Part shown: positions 25,700 to 35,715 of the stretch, piece after piece
Numbering within the stretch: position 1 is the stretch's first letter
Layout of the letters: each line of letters opens with the position of its first letter
DNA from: an uncultured Muribaculaceae bacterium
Lineage (GTDB): Bacteria > Bacteroidota > Bacteroidia > Bacteroidales > Muribaculaceae
Length of the DNA: 64,000 nt
Direction of reading: 5' to 3'
Assembly (NCBI GenBank): GCA_910578385.1
Contig: CAJTQV010000005.1
Span: forward strand, 1 to 64,000
Translations under genes and position numbers: made by a program
Notes under the pieces: generated by a model
What the model saw: only the letters and a program-made list of their open reading frames with translations
The model's database searches: none
Told to the model about the DNA's origin: nothing

Positions 25700-28687
25700 T
25701 TAGAAATCTACTTGCAGACCTACGATGAACTGTCTTGTCGAGGGGTAGTAGGTGCGTGTGCTCTGAGCGCCGGGCCAGAGACCGTTGACCTGGTAGGTCG
25801 AGGGATCCACGCCGCTGAATTTTGTGAGCGTGAAGACGTTCTTGACGGTTCCGTACACCCGGATACGGTCGAGGAAGCGGGTCTTCTGCAACGGTATGGT
25901 GTAACCGAGTGTCACCATGTCGAGCTTGAAGTAGTCGCCGCGCTCCAGGAAGTAGTCACACACCACCGGGTTGGCGTCGGGCGATACATCGAAGTTCTTG
26001 CCATAGGCTTTCTTGAGCACATTGCCGGTGAAGTTGCGCGTGCCGTAGTAGAAGTCATGTATGTTGAAGAGGTCGAAGCCGAAAGCTCCGCGGAAGAAGA
26101 GGGCGAGGTCGAAGTTGCGGTAGCGGAAGTTGTGGCTCGTGGAGAGGGTGAATTTCGGCATACCGTTTCCTACCACGCGGCGGTCCTCGTCGGTGGCCTG
26201 CGAGGCATAGATTATGTCTCCCTCCTTGTCATAGACCAGCCAGTCGCCGTCGGTGGTGATGCCGGCATATTTCCACATGTAGAAGTTGCCGAGCGGTTTC
26301 CCTTTCTCTATCCGCTGCAGTGTGTAGAAGGGATAGGGCGACTCGGTGTCGCAGCCGTTGTAATAGTCCTGGCCGACATACTGCGAGTTGCTGAAGTCAA
26401 CGAACTTGTTGCTCATCCATGTGCCGATCACTCCGAAGTTGTAGTCGAAGTCTTTTGTGCTGACGGCGTTGAAGTTGAGGTCGAACTCGAAGCCTTCGTT
26501 CTTCATGGTGCCGACGTTGACGAATGTCTGGTCGTGCAGGTACGGGGGAACCGACACGTTGTAGTTGCCGAGAAGGTCCTGCTGGCGGCGGTTGAAGTAG
26601 TTGAGCGATCCGTAGAAGCGGCTGTCGAAGAATGAGAAGTCTACGCCGACGTTCCAGTTCTTGCCTTTCTCCCATTTCAGGTCGGGGTTGACGTTCTTGC
26701 CCGGGCCCCAGACCTGATAGTATTTGCCGTTGTAGAAGTAGTAGCCGAAGCCTGACATGGTGTTGATCGAGTTGTAGCTGCCGAAGTCCTGGTTACCGGT
26801 CACACCGTAGTCGGCGCGGAGCTTGAGCTCGTTGACCCATGCCACATCTTCCATGAATTTCTCACGCGATATGCGCCATCCGGCCGACACGGCAGGGAAG
26901 TTACCCCATTTGTGGTTCTTTCCGAATTTCGACGATCCTTCATGACGCAGGGAGGCTGTCACCAAGTAGCGTCCGTCGAAGTCGTAGCTCACGCGGCCGA
27001 AGAATGCAATGAGCTTGGAGTCGTTCTTGTAGCTGCTCATCAGCACCTCTCCCTCCTCTTTGGCGAGTTCGCCGGAGCCGAGGTTGTCGGAACCGAGTCC
27101 GTCGTTGGGAAAGTCTTTGTTCCATGCACTGAATCCTGACGCCTGATAGTACTGGTAGGAGTAGCCGACCATGGCCTTGATGTTGTTAAGTCCGAAGTGT
27201 CCGCTGTAATTGGCGAGCCATTCGAGCACATACTGACGCTCCTTGCTGTAGGCGCGGCTTGCCTCGCCGTCGTATCCGGCGTTGATGGCCTGTGTGCTTG
27301 TCGAGGGGCGGAACCATGAGTCGTTGTTGCTCGACTGGTGGTCGGCAAACATTATCTGGGTCGAGAGCATATGGTCAGACACTCCTCCTTTGGCAAAGAG
27401 GGGAAGCAGGTTGAGCTTCAGTGTGCCGTCCCAGTCGAGGAGCTTGGTATCGGAATGGTTCTTCTCCAGTTTCATCAGCTCGACGGGGTTCTTGCCTACC
27501 ACCTGTCCCTGGAAATTGTAGTATAGGTTTGGATTCTCGGGGTCCATGAGCGGCGTGGTCGGGTTGGCCTCGATTGCGTCGCGGAACACACTCCAGTCCG
27601 AGTTCTCGCGGTAGATGATTCGGGGAGCCACGTTGAGGTTGACGGTGAAGAGTCCACCCTTGGTTGTGTGCGATACTGATGCGCGGGCGCCATATTCGCG
27701 TCGCTGCGAGCGGAGGTCGATACCGTTGGCATCGCGGAAGTCGGCGCTGACGCGGTAGTTGCTGCGGTCGTTGCCGCCGCTCACGGTCAGGGTGTGCTGT
27801 GTGGTGAAGCCGGTGCGTGTCACCGCGTCGAGCCAATCGACATCGCCGCCGAGGTCTACTCCCCGGTCGCCCCAGCCGAGACGCACCTCGCGGTAGTCGG
27901 CCGCGCTCATCATGTCGAGTTCTTTGTTCACCACATCCCATGCGCACATGCCGGAATATGATGTGTGGGTGGCGCCATCCTTGCTTCCTTTCTTGGTGGT
28001 CACGACAATCACACCGTTCGAGCCGCGTGTACCATATATTGCCGATGCGGCACCATCCTTGAGCACGTCGAACGATGCGATGTCGTTCGGATTGACATTG
28101 GTAAGGTTGCCGCCGGGCACTCCGTCAATCACAATCAGCGGGCCGAGTCCTGCCGAACGCGATGACACACCGCGGATCTGGATGCTGGCCATGTTGTTGG
28201 GGTCTCCGGCTCCGGTGTTGGTGATTGACACGCCGGGCACCTTGCCCTGGATCATCATCGAGGGGTCCATGGAGCTTACGGTCAGGAAGTCTTTCTCGCC
28301 GATGTGCGACACGGCTGAGGTCAGCTCCTTCTTGTCCATGGTGCCGTAACCGATCACCACGACCTCGCTGAGTGATTCGGCCGACTCTTTCATCTCGACA
28401 TTTATAAGGCTGCGGCCCTCTACGCTGAGTTCCACGGTCTCGAAACCTATGTATGAGAATCGGAGTTTGGCTTTCGACGCGACCTCCAGACTGTATTTGC
28501 CGTCGATGTCGGTCAGTGTTCCTGTCTTTGTGCCCGGCACGGTGACGCTCACCCCTATCAGGGGCTCGCCCGCCGCATCGCTCACTGTTCCTGTCACTGT
28601 GGTCTGTTGCGCTCTTGCAAGTTGTGTGCCTATCGCCACCACAAGGAGCATCAACAGATACCTGAGATGGTACTCTCGTCTTTGCAT
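25700..28687 (-). CDS. susC: SusC/RagA-type TonB-dependent glycan transporter
   Basis: 995 residues. A signal peptide (to about ARAQ) precedes a carboxypeptidase-regulatory-like N-terminal domain (VTGTVSDAAGEPLIGVSV), a TonB-box region (LSEVVVIGYG) and the plug with SusC signatures VIDGVPGG and LKDGAASAIYGTRGSNGVIVVTTKKG. A 22-strand barrel ends in FIVGLQVDF with a terminal Phe. It imports oligosaccharides across the outer membrane with SusD using TonB energy. First gene of the sus-like operon, about 90 nt after a consensus promoter. No FecR/anti-sigma-type STN domain is seen, so regulation is by the SusR-like protein rather than an ECF sigma. Confidence 0.95.
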   Translation of the reverse strand: MQRREYHLRYLLMLLVVAIGTQLARAQQTTVTGTVSDAAGEPLIGVSVTVPGTKTGTLTDIDGKYSLEVASKAKLRFSYIGFETVELSVEGRSLINVEMKESAESLSEVVVIGYGTMDKKELTSAVSHIGEKDFLTVSSMDPSMMIQGKVPGVSITNTGAGDPNNMASIQIRGVSSRSAGLGPLIVIDGVPGGNLTNVNPNDIASFDVLKDGAASAIYGTRGSNGVIVVTTKKGSKDGATHTSYSGMCAWDVVNKELDMMSAADYREVRLGWGDRGVDLGGDVDWLDAVTRTGFTTQHTLTVSGGNDRSNYRVSADFRDANGIDLRSQRREYGARASVSHTTKGGLFTVNLNVAPRIIYRENSDWSVFRDAIEANPTTPLMDPENPNLYYNFQGQVVGKNPVELMKLEKNHSDTKLLDWDGTLKLNLLPLFAKGGVSDHMLSTQIMFADHQSSNNDSWFRPSTSTQAINAGYDGEASRAYSKERQYVLEWLANYSGHFGLNNIKAMVGYSYQYYQASGFSAWNKDFPNDGLGSDNLGSGELAKEEGEVLMSSYKNDSKLIAFFGRVSYDFDGRYLVTASLRHEGSSKFGKNHKWGNFPAVSAGWRISREKFMEDVAWVNELKLRADYGVTGNQDFGSYNSINTMSGFGYYFYNGKYYQVWGPGKNVNPDLKWEKGKNWNVGVDFSFFDSRFYGSLNYFNRRQQDLLGNYNVSVPPYLHDQTFVNVGTMKNEGFEFDLNFNAVSTKDFDYNFGVIGTWMSNKFVDFSNSQYVGQDYYNGCDTESPYPFYTLQRIEKGKPLGNFYMWKYAGITTDGDWLVYDKEGDIIYASQATDEDRRVVGNGMPKFTLSTSHNFRYRNFDLALFFRGAFGFDLFNIHDFYYGTRNFTGNVLKKAYGKNFDVSPDANPVVCDYFLERGDYFKLDMVTLGYTIPLQKTRFLDRIRVYGTVKNVFTLTKFSGVDPSTYQVNGLWPGAQSTRTYYPSTRQFIVGLQVDF

Positions 28688-28777
28688 TGTAGATAGATTT
28701 TAATAGTCCCTCACTCCGGTGTCGTATGCCCGTCGACATCGCCGACCGCCGGATTTCGGGTCTGTGGTTAACTGCGG

Positions 28778-28808
28778 CAAAATTACTCGCTTTGTTCGTT
28801 CCGGTCAA
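28778..28808 (-). promoter_or_regulatory. Promoter of the sus-like operon
   Basis: Minus-strand -33 TTG (28806-28808), 20-bp spacer, -7 TAATTTTG (28778-28785), about 90 bp before the susC start codon. A hairpin terminator just upstream isolates it from the regulator gene. Confidence 0.75.
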
Positions 28809-28828
28809 GAGCTGTGACATGAAAAGTA

Positions 28829-28864
28829 GCGCACGCAATCAACTATACCGTTGATTACATGCGC
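28829..28864 (-). terminator. Terminator of the SusR-like gene
   Basis: 15-bp stem with two mismatches (28829-28843 with 28850-28864), 6-nt loop, between the regulator stop and the susC promoter. Confidence 0.6.
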
Positions 28865-28948
28865 TTTAATATTTATACTTCCGGTGTTTTATGTAGTGAT
28901 TGGTGAGTAGGTCATGATACCTCTCAATCGGTTTAGGTGCAATTTATA

Positions 28949-30691
28949 TCACCTGTTGCGGGCAATTTTCTGCACCTCGGCTTCGAGCAGCGTGCGGTCT
29001 CCCTTTGCTTTGTTACGGACTTTGGTCCGGTAGTTGTAGATGGTCGATATGGAGTAATGCAGGAACTTGGCTATCTTGTCGCTGTCGGTCACACCGAGTC
29101 GTATGAGCGCGTAGACGCGCAGCTCCGGAGTGAGCGTACCCTCTTTCTTGGGCTGTATCTCCTCTCCCTCCTGCAAAAGGGCGTTGAGGTCCTCGACAAA
29201 GGTCGGGAACAGGTTCAGGAATGTCTCGTCAAACCGGTCGTAGAAGTTCTTCAGCTCCTCATCGACAAGTTGCGAGGATTTGAGATGCTTCTTCAGTTCG
29301 TCGCTCTTGCCCGAGGCTAACAGTTTGGCCGCAGTCTTGCGGTATGTGTCGAGCTTGCCTATATATTCGAGGCACTGGTCCATATACCGGCCTATGTAGA
29401 CTTCCTTCAGCTCGGAGTTCTCGGCGATTTCCGAATTGGCCTGTGCCAGACGGTCGTTCGATTCCTGGAGACGGTTGTTGACTTCGTTGAGCTGTTCGTT
29501 CGAGTCTTTCAGGCGGCTGTTCACATGGTTGAGTTTGCCGTTGGTCTGCCGCAGCTCTATGTTGACTTCATTCAGACGGTCGTTGGCCTCCTTCAACTGT
29601 CGGCGGGCGCGTGCCTTCTTCTTCATCTGCCTCCACATCAGCACAAGCAGCAGCACCACGACCACAAGGAGCGCGGAGATTATGATGGCGGTCAGCTCAA
29701 GAATCTTCTTCTGGCTCTTTACGGTCTCGACATATATTCCGTTGATTGTGGGATAATAGTTGCTCAGCTCGATTATGCGGTGCCGGGCATTGCATTTGGC
29801 GGCATCGTCAAGGGCGATGGTCAGAAAGCGGTATGCGCGGTCCATATCCCCCTCCTCGTAGAGCAGCAGGGCGAGTTCGCGCAATGAGGCATATTCGCGC
29901 ACCCCCGATTTCATGTCGGCTATCGCGCTCGTAAGCAATTCCTTTTTCTGATTTTCACGGTCTCCGGTCTTGGCATATGCCTCGGAGAATGTCCAGGCGC
30001 ATATCGCCTTGTCATGTTCGCTGAGGTCATGGCGGCTCACATATGCCCGCAGATGGCGTATGGCCTCTTCAGGTTGACCCCTGAAATTCAGCTGGTCGGC
30101 CTTGATAAGCGCATGAAAAAGCCCGTCGGGGTCGTTGACCGACAGCAGCGAGTCTCGGTAACGGTCTGTAAGAGCCTCGTACCGGTATCTCTCCGGCTCG
30201 AAGGCGGCATGGTCGGCAAGCCGTCCATATACCGTCCGCAACGTATGGAAATAATATGGACGCAGATAGCCGGGAACCACCCTGACATCTATCGAGTCGG
30301 TGAGGTCGAGCGTCTCCATATACATTCCGGTCGAGCAGAGGATGTTGGCGCGGTGCAGCTGCGCGTTTATTATCAGGGCGCGGTCATCTATCTTTCGGGC
30401 GAGCTGTTCCTGACGCAGACTGATGTTATAGGCCGAATCGGCATTATAGGGATGATACTCGCCAAACAGGTCGCCCAACGCATCGAAACGGTCTCGGTCA
30501 TCACGTGCCGACCGCAGACGCTGCCGCGCCTCACGGATGCTGTTCTCTTTCTTGCGCTCATATATATTACGGTGCGACAACACTTTCTCCAGCTCACCCA
30601 TCAGCGAGTCCGTGACCGCGTTGCCCGCCGCCATAACGACCGGACAACAAACCAGAATCAGCAGAAAAATCAGATGTCGCCTCATAAACAT
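28949..30691 (-). CDS. SusR-like TPR/membrane transcriptional regulator (DUF6377 type)
   Basis: 580 residues. A signal sequence precedes a periplasmic helical TPR-like sensor (about 30-325), a transmembrane helix (LTAIIISALLVVVVLLLVLMW, about 335-355) and a long coiled coil with 7-residue repeats (RLNEVN, KLNHVN, RLKDSN, QLNEVN, RLQESN). The cytosolic end is an HTH (ELRVYALIRLGVTDSDKIAKFL, then STIYNYRTKVRNKAKG). The layout matches SusR and relatives, which sense maltooligosaccharides and activate sus genes. It lies just upstream of susC, separated by a terminator. Its start is only 3 bp past the stop of the type III restriction gene; a second start at 30685 is possible. The R-M operon may have displaced its own promoter. 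Confidence 0.8.
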   Translation of the reverse strand: MFMRRHLIFLLILVCCPVVMAAGNAVTDSLMGELEKVLSHRNIYERKKENSIREARQRLRSARDDRDRFDALGDLFGEYHPYNADSAYNISLRQEQLARKIDDRALIINAQLHRANILCSTGMYMETLDLTDSIDVRVVPGYLRPYYFHTLRTVYGRLADHAAFEPERYRYEALTDRYRDSLLSVNDPDGLFHALIKADQLNFRGQPEEAIRHLRAYVSRHDLSEHDKAICAWTFSEAYAKTGDRENQKKELLTSAIADMKSGVREYASLRELALLLYEEGDMDRAYRFLTIALDDAAKCNARHRIIELSNYYPTINGIYVETVKSQKKILELTAIIISALLVVVVLLLVLMWRQMKKKARARRQLKEANDRLNEVNIELRQTNGKLNHVNSRLKDSNEQLNEVNNRLQESNDRLAQANSEIAENSELKEVYIGRYMDQCLEYIGKLDTYRKTAAKLLASGKSDELKKHLKSSQLVDEELKNFYDRFDETFLNLFPTFVEDLNALLQEGEEIQPKKEGTLTPELRVYALIRLGVTDSDKIAKFLHYSISTIYNYRTKVRNKAKGDRTLLEAEVQKIARNR

Positions 30692-30694
30692 ATA

Positions 30695-33679
30695 TCACGA
30701 AATTACTTCTTTTACAATCTGGAGCATCTTCTTATTGTTGAGCTGTGTGTGGAAATGCACATTGTATCCTTGTGCTGAAAGGTTCTTAAAGAAAATCTCA
30801 GCACATTTAATCTTGGCTTCTTCTATCCCGCGCATTGTTGATTTATTTTCCACATCCTTTGTCTCAACAACAATATTCAGTTCCTTATCTCCATTTTCAC
30901 GTTTTACTACATACATGAAGTCCGGGCTGTAAGTACCGCCGGAAATTGTTGGTATGGCAATACTGCTTCTTGGAATTTTACCATACACAATTACTTCCGC
31001 AATTCCAGACAACCCGCCATCTATGTCAGCCTCAATATTGTCCAGTTCCAAAGGTGAGTCATAGGCTTTGGTATCATAGAGGTATTTGGCAGCAGGTTCA
31101 CCTTCCTTGATTTTCACGCCAATTCTGCCCTGTGTTATTTCCTCCTTTACACTGCCATCGGCGTGAGTCAAGGCTGTGGCAGCGACTTTCCCTTTGGTTT
31201 TCTTGTAATTGAATCGTCCCTGCAAAGTGGAGATTTTCCAATCTGTGAAATGCTGAATTATAAGACTGACGGCTTGTTCATTGAAATGAGACGGCTTGAT
31301 TTTTCCACTCTTTCTGACATATCTGCATATCGCCTCATGAATAATAGCAACAGATATGTTGGTTGAAGCGGAAACTCTTTTAAGAAATACCCCGTAAGGC
31401 AGAGGTTGATTGATAGTGTACTGAACTCCGGAACTTGATGTCGCGGACATCATCTCTCCATCACTGCTGACCTCATCTCTTCGGCTCGATATGATTTGGT
31501 CAGAGAAGATAGTCCGGGTTTTGAAGATATTATCCAATGCCTTCCTCACCTCATCATTCAGTTCTGAATCATAATTGATAGTGTAATTTTGATTGAGGAC
31601 ACTCCACAGTTGTTGTATCTCTTCAAATTGCGCTTTTCTAATCTTTATCGGTTTGCCAGGCACTTTGTTCCGGTCTTTGACCTTTTCGGGTTTTAGGCCG
31701 GTCTTGAACAATGGATATTCTTCAAAGAATTGTGAACGTGTCTGAGGATTAATGTTGCGTTCAAAATCAACATAACCCTTGGTCATAAGCTCAATCATCA
31801 ATTCCATGTCAGTCTTGCCCATCTTTTTGGCAACAGCCCTGATCAGGTCAGGCGAAACAGTAAGAGATCCGGGCACTTCACTGTTGATTTGATCCACAAG
31901 TTTCTTCGCGAAGTCAGCTTCCGTGAAATCTACGATATAGTTGAGCGTAAACTCTTGATTGGATATACGGTTGCCACACTCATCTACCGGAAGGCGTAAT
32001 CCGCGACCCACTTCTTGCAGTTTGGATATATCGCTTCCACTTGAACGGAGTTTTGCAATGGTGAATACATTGGGGTTATCCCACCCCTCCTTCAATGTCC
32101 ATTTGGAGAACAGGAACCGACGGAGCATATATTTCCCCTCCTTATCCATGAATGAAAGCAGTTTTTTCTTGCCGTTCAGAATATCATTGATCTCTGTTGC
32201 AATGTCTTCGTCTGACGAACTGTTGTCCTGTGCAAAATAACCGGCATGGCAAGCCCTGATATTATCAAGGCTGGCTTGCAGATATTCCTTATATTCTTTT
32301 TCCTGTTCGGTGAGTTTGCATATGGTGTCAATCAACTTCTCTTTCAGCAACCGTTCAAATGCTTCAAGTATGTACGGTTTCTTTCCGTCATCACCTTTGC
32401 GATAGGAAGTTATATCGTCAATGAAGAACAGTGCAAGTGTCTTTATTTTGAATGTCCTGCCGGAGAAGTTCTCTCGTTCTGTTTCGAAATGACGTTCAAG
32501 AGCAAGCCTTATCATCTGCTCCTGATAGGAATTCATAAATATGTCAACAGTCATTTCCTCTCCGACGGTTTTAGTCTGTCCGTTGGAAAGTTCGATGAAG
32601 TTTTTATCAATGGCCGAGATGGTAATTCCTGCAAACTCTTCCGCTATTTGTGCCAATGAATCATTAACTCTTAGTTGAAAAGTACGCGCAGGGTGGTCGG
32701 CACTCTTATATTGGAATGTCGCGACATCATTCTTTTTCACGGAGAGAAGTTTCACTTTCTCATCCTGCTTGGATGAAGGCTCAAAATGCTCTTTCGCGAC
32801 CCCCTTTATCAGACCCTGGTTGAACGACTGGCACGCATTCAGGTCGTAAAGCAGATTCTGATAATCCTTTACAACCTGCCTCTTCTTCCCCTTGCCGATT
32901 GTCACTTCCGGGTACGTCGCCCCGAAGCGGATTATGCACTGAGGATTGAGTCTGTCCATAATGACAGAAAAAGCCTTCTGGTCTCTTGAAAATTTATGAG
33001 GTTCATCAATGATGACAAACGGTCGGGTGGCTTTAAGAGCATCGTATGGACAATAGAAGCCCTCTACTACCGCCCCATAATCATCACGGCTGAGCATATA
33101 GTTTTTCTGTTCCTTCAGCAGCTGCATGTTCACCAAAAGAACAAATATTTTTCTGCTGTCCCTGCAAGAGCCTTTTACAAATTCAATTACTGCCGATGGA
33201 AAAAATTGCCGTCCCTTTTTCTTTTTCTTTGGTGTATCTAATGTCAACAGAACAATCTCGGCATCATAACCGCATTCATCACAGAAATGACGAAGTACGT
33301 ACGGATCTTCCATGAACTGTCTTGCCCCGGCTTTGATAGGAAGCCCCGGAACTGCGACAATGAACTTATTGATTCCGTACTGACGGTGAAGTTCATACAT
33401 TGTCTGTACATAGACATATGTCTTGCCTGTTCCGGTCTCCATCTTGATGTCAAGATTCAGACAACCGGGAGCAAGTGAAAAGCCTCTGTTCTCAGGGTAA
33501 ATCTTATTCTCTCTTTGCACGGCACGTATGTTGTCACCCACGCCATCCTGAAAAACAGTAATCTCCGGATTGGCATAATAATTTGTGGGCGATTTAATCC
33601 ATGTATCTTTGAACACACGGGCTATGGAGTCAACAGCCTTCTGCTGATGTTCCAGCTTTCTTTGCAGAATCAACTCCAT
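30695..33679 (-). CDS. res: Type III restriction enzyme Res subunit
   Basis: 994 residues. It is a superfamily-2 helicase/nuclease that cleaves DNA after ATP-driven communication between two unmodified sites, together with Mod. Walker A is METGTGKT (80-87), Walker B is DEPH, and helicase motifs continue with GATYPE and the later VGRGLRLP (motif VI). The C-terminal PD-(D/E)XK nuclease is intact: D920 in SPDFMYVV and E939-T-K941 in VVETK. Length is typical. The ATG starts 2 bp after the mod stop. The operon is AT-rich relative to the sus genes on its left, consistent with horizontal transfer. Confidence 0.95.
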   Translation of the reverse strand: MELILQRKLEHQQKAVDSIARVFKDTWIKSPTNYYANPEITVFQDGVGDNIRAVQRENKIYPENRGFSLAPGCLNLDIKMETGTGKTYVYVQTMYELHRQYGINKFIVAVPGLPIKAGARQFMEDPYVLRHFCDECGYDAEIVLLTLDTPKKKKKGRQFFPSAVIEFVKGSCRDSRKIFVLLVNMQLLKEQKNYMLSRDDYGAVVEGFYCPYDALKATRPFVIIDEPHKFSRDQKAFSVIMDRLNPQCIIRFGATYPEVTIGKGKKRQVVKDYQNLLYDLNACQSFNQGLIKGVAKEHFEPSSKQDEKVKLLSVKKNDVATFQYKSADHPARTFQLRVNDSLAQIAEEFAGITISAIDKNFIELSNGQTKTVGEEMTVDIFMNSYQEQMIRLALERHFETERENFSGRTFKIKTLALFFIDDITSYRKGDDGKKPYILEAFERLLKEKLIDTICKLTEQEKEYKEYLQASLDNIRACHAGYFAQDNSSSDEDIATEINDILNGKKKLLSFMDKEGKYMLRRFLFSKWTLKEGWDNPNVFTIAKLRSSGSDISKLQEVGRGLRLPVDECGNRISNQEFTLNYIVDFTEADFAKKLVDQINSEVPGSLTVSPDLIRAVAKKMGKTDMELMIELMTKGYVDFERNINPQTRSQFFEEYPLFKTGLKPEKVKDRNKVPGKPIKIRKAQFEEIQQLWSVLNQNYTINYDSELNDEVRKALDNIFKTRTIFSDQIISSRRDEVSSDGEMMSATSSSGVQYTINQPLPYGVFLKRVSASTNISVAIIHEAICRYVRKSGKIKPSHFNEQAVSLIIQHFTDWKISTLQGRFNYKKTKGKVAATALTHADGSVKEEITQGRIGVKIKEGEPAAKYLYDTKAYDSPLELDNIEADIDGGLSGIAEVIVYGKIPRSSIAIPTISGGTYSPDFMYVVKRENGDKELNIVVETKDVENKSTMRGIEEAKIKCAEIFFKNLSAQGYNVHFHTQLNNKKMLQIVKEVIS

Positions 33680-33681
33680 AA

Positions 33682-35565
33682 TCAGTAGCGGACATCAAAG
33701 TTTAGTTGAAGATTCTTCTCTCCTGCCTGAACAGACTGAAGACTGTCTTTCAGACTCGACAACTCCGCCCAGTCAAAGGCATAACCATATATGACAATAT
33801 TCTGAGGATTGAAATCCTTATCACTCTGGAGTCTGTCGAGCAATGCACCAATCGTCTCGCTTGACAACGAAGAGTTTACCAAATATAAATGCTTGTCTAT
33901 ATAGTAGGCTGTATAACCTTCCAAGTCAAGCTCCTGCACATCCGGAGTAAGGCCGTAACCATCCCTGACAAGCCATGTGGCGAGTATTGTCGGAACGCCA
34001 AACTCATCAACAAGAGACGAGTCGCCGCTTATGGCGTTTGGATTGAACTTTTCAATCTTCTCAATTTGGGTTGATGTCGGCTCCACGAGGGTATAATGTT
34101 TGAAGCCTAAATCTCCCGCGAACATCGGATTGGATTCCCTTACTTTCTTGGCTGCGCGTTTGATACGGTCGATACCTAATTCATCAATAGTCCTGAAGCC
34201 GGCCTTGAATGCGTCTGACTCTTTCTCAAACGGAGCCTGAATTTGAACGAGAATATAATTTAATGACTCTCCGTTAGAAATTAAATTCATCGCAGCGTGA
34301 GCTGTCGTAGAAGAGCCACCAAAGAAATCAAGGACATACACGTTACCCCTATCTGTTGGAGCAATTCCCTGAGATAGAATCAACTGTATGTATTCAATTG
34401 GTTTTGGAAAATCAAAATATTCTTTCCCATCATAAAGTTCTCTTAACTCGCGTGTACCTTGAGAGCTATATGTTGTCTCCAAAATGGAAGACAGACCGGT
34501 ATATTCGCTCTCCAAATCTCGCATGAATTTTTTACGACGAGGGCGTCCGGTACAATCTTTAGGAAAGATGACTTCATTTGATTTAATTAGTTCCAACATT
34601 CGCTTAGGCTCATATCTCCATCCTGTTGGCGGACATGCATATGTAACACCTGTACCCGGGTCTGTCAAATCATAATGCAAGTTGGGACGTTGAGATGCAG
34701 TAGCCAAGCCAACCATATTATCACTCATCCAAGGTCCGCGTGGATCATTGTCGGGATTCGAGTATTTAGTTTTATCAGACTCCTTGCCTATTATTCGACA
34801 ATATTCTTTCCTTCCATAGCACAAAAGATAATCATGGTCTTTCGATGCGCCGTTTTTAGTACGGCTATCCACCATCTGTCTCTTCTTCCAGATGAAAGAG
34901 CAAATCATATTCTCTTCTCCGAATATATCGTCACAGAGAAGTTTGAGGTTGCTTTGTTCGTTGTCATCTATCGAAATGAAGATTACTCCATCTTTTGACA
35001 GGAGGTCGCGGGCGAGAAGCAGACGCGGTAACATGAACATCAGCCACGCGGAGTGAGTGGCCGAACCGCGTCTGGTCAAGTCAAGTACCCGTTCGGCCTT
35101 TGCCTGAGAAATGCTGAGTTTCTCGGAAAGTTCGGCAGCAGTAAAATTGAAGGAGTCGTTATATACGAATCCATCTGACCCTGTGTTATAAGGCGGATCA
35201 ATATAGATGCACTTGATCTGTCCTGAATAGGATTTCAATAGATGTTTAAGCGCGTCAAGATTGTCTCCGCTGATGTATATATTCTTGCTATCCTTATTTT
35301 CAGGCAACTTGTTATGTGCTTCGTCAGGCACAACCACAGTAGTGGTGTCGAGCGAGGCCAACATACGGGCATAGCTCTTGCCGAGGAACCGAAGTTCATA
35401 CCCCTCATCAGAAACTTCTACCTTATCTTTCAAATATTCCCTAAATCGTTCTATGTCGAAAGTTCCATCTGCATGAAAACAGGCAGGGAAGTTTTCACGC
35501 AAAATCTCCAGTTCTTTAGAACCGGGAACTATAGCACGATTAGCTTGTAATATATCTTTCACCAT
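33682..35565 (-). CDS. mod: Type III DNA methyltransferase Mod subunit (N6-adenine)
   Basis: 627 residues. It recognises the target and methylates adenine with S-adenosylmethionine, and is required for Res cleavage. The catalytic motif DPPY is at 123-126 (IYIDPPYNTGSDGF) and the S-adenosylmethionine-binding motif at 413-417 (LDFFGGSST). The catalytic motif precedes the binding motif, the beta-class order of type III enzymes. The central target-recognition region (about 220-400) is variable and its recognition sequence cannot be predicted. No simple repeat suggesting phase variation is visible within the gene. First gene of the mod-res operon. Confidence 0.95.
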   Translation of the reverse strand: MVKDILQANRAIVPGSKELEILRENFPACFHADGTFDIERFREYLKDKVEVSDEGYELRFLGKSYARMLASLDTTTVVVPDEAHNKLPENKDSKNIYISGDNLDALKHLLKSYSGQIKCIYIDPPYNTGSDGFVYNDSFNFTAAELSEKLSISQAKAERVLDLTRRGSATHSAWLMFMLPRLLLARDLLSKDGVIFISIDDNEQSNLKLLCDDIFGEENMICSFIWKKRQMVDSRTKNGASKDHDYLLCYGRKEYCRIIGKESDKTKYSNPDNDPRGPWMSDNMVGLATASQRPNLHYDLTDPGTGVTYACPPTGWRYEPKRMLELIKSNEVIFPKDCTGRPRRKKFMRDLESEYTGLSSILETTYSSQGTRELRELYDGKEYFDFPKPIEYIQLILSQGIAPTDRGNVYVLDFFGGSSTTAHAAMNLISNGESLNYILVQIQAPFEKESDAFKAGFRTIDELGIDRIKRAAKKVRESNPMFAGDLGFKHYTLVEPTSTQIEKIEKFNPNAISGDSSLVDEFGVPTILATWLVRDGYGLTPDVQELDLEGYTAYYIDKHLYLVNSSLSSETIGALLDRLQSDKDFNPQNIVIYGYAFDWAELSSLKDSLQSVQAGEKNLQLNFDVRY

Positions 35566-35688
35566 AATGAAACCGATAAGCAGCAGTTTGATATGAGCAG
35601 TCTACCCGTGGTTTTATGAGCAACTTATCTGTCTACAAATTTAATAAAAGTTTTCAAGTTCCACAAGCAAAATCCCGGTTTGTGCAGC

Positions 35689-35707
35689 GACGCACGGCTC
35701 GTGCGTC
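35689..35707. repeat. Dispersed palindrome GACGCACG
   Basis: 8-bp arms (35689-35696 and 35700-35707) around GCT. It shares its core with the palindrome at 1482-1502 and stands just left of the 23-bp repeat array. Confidence 0.6.
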
Positions 35708-35715
35708 CGCGCCTG

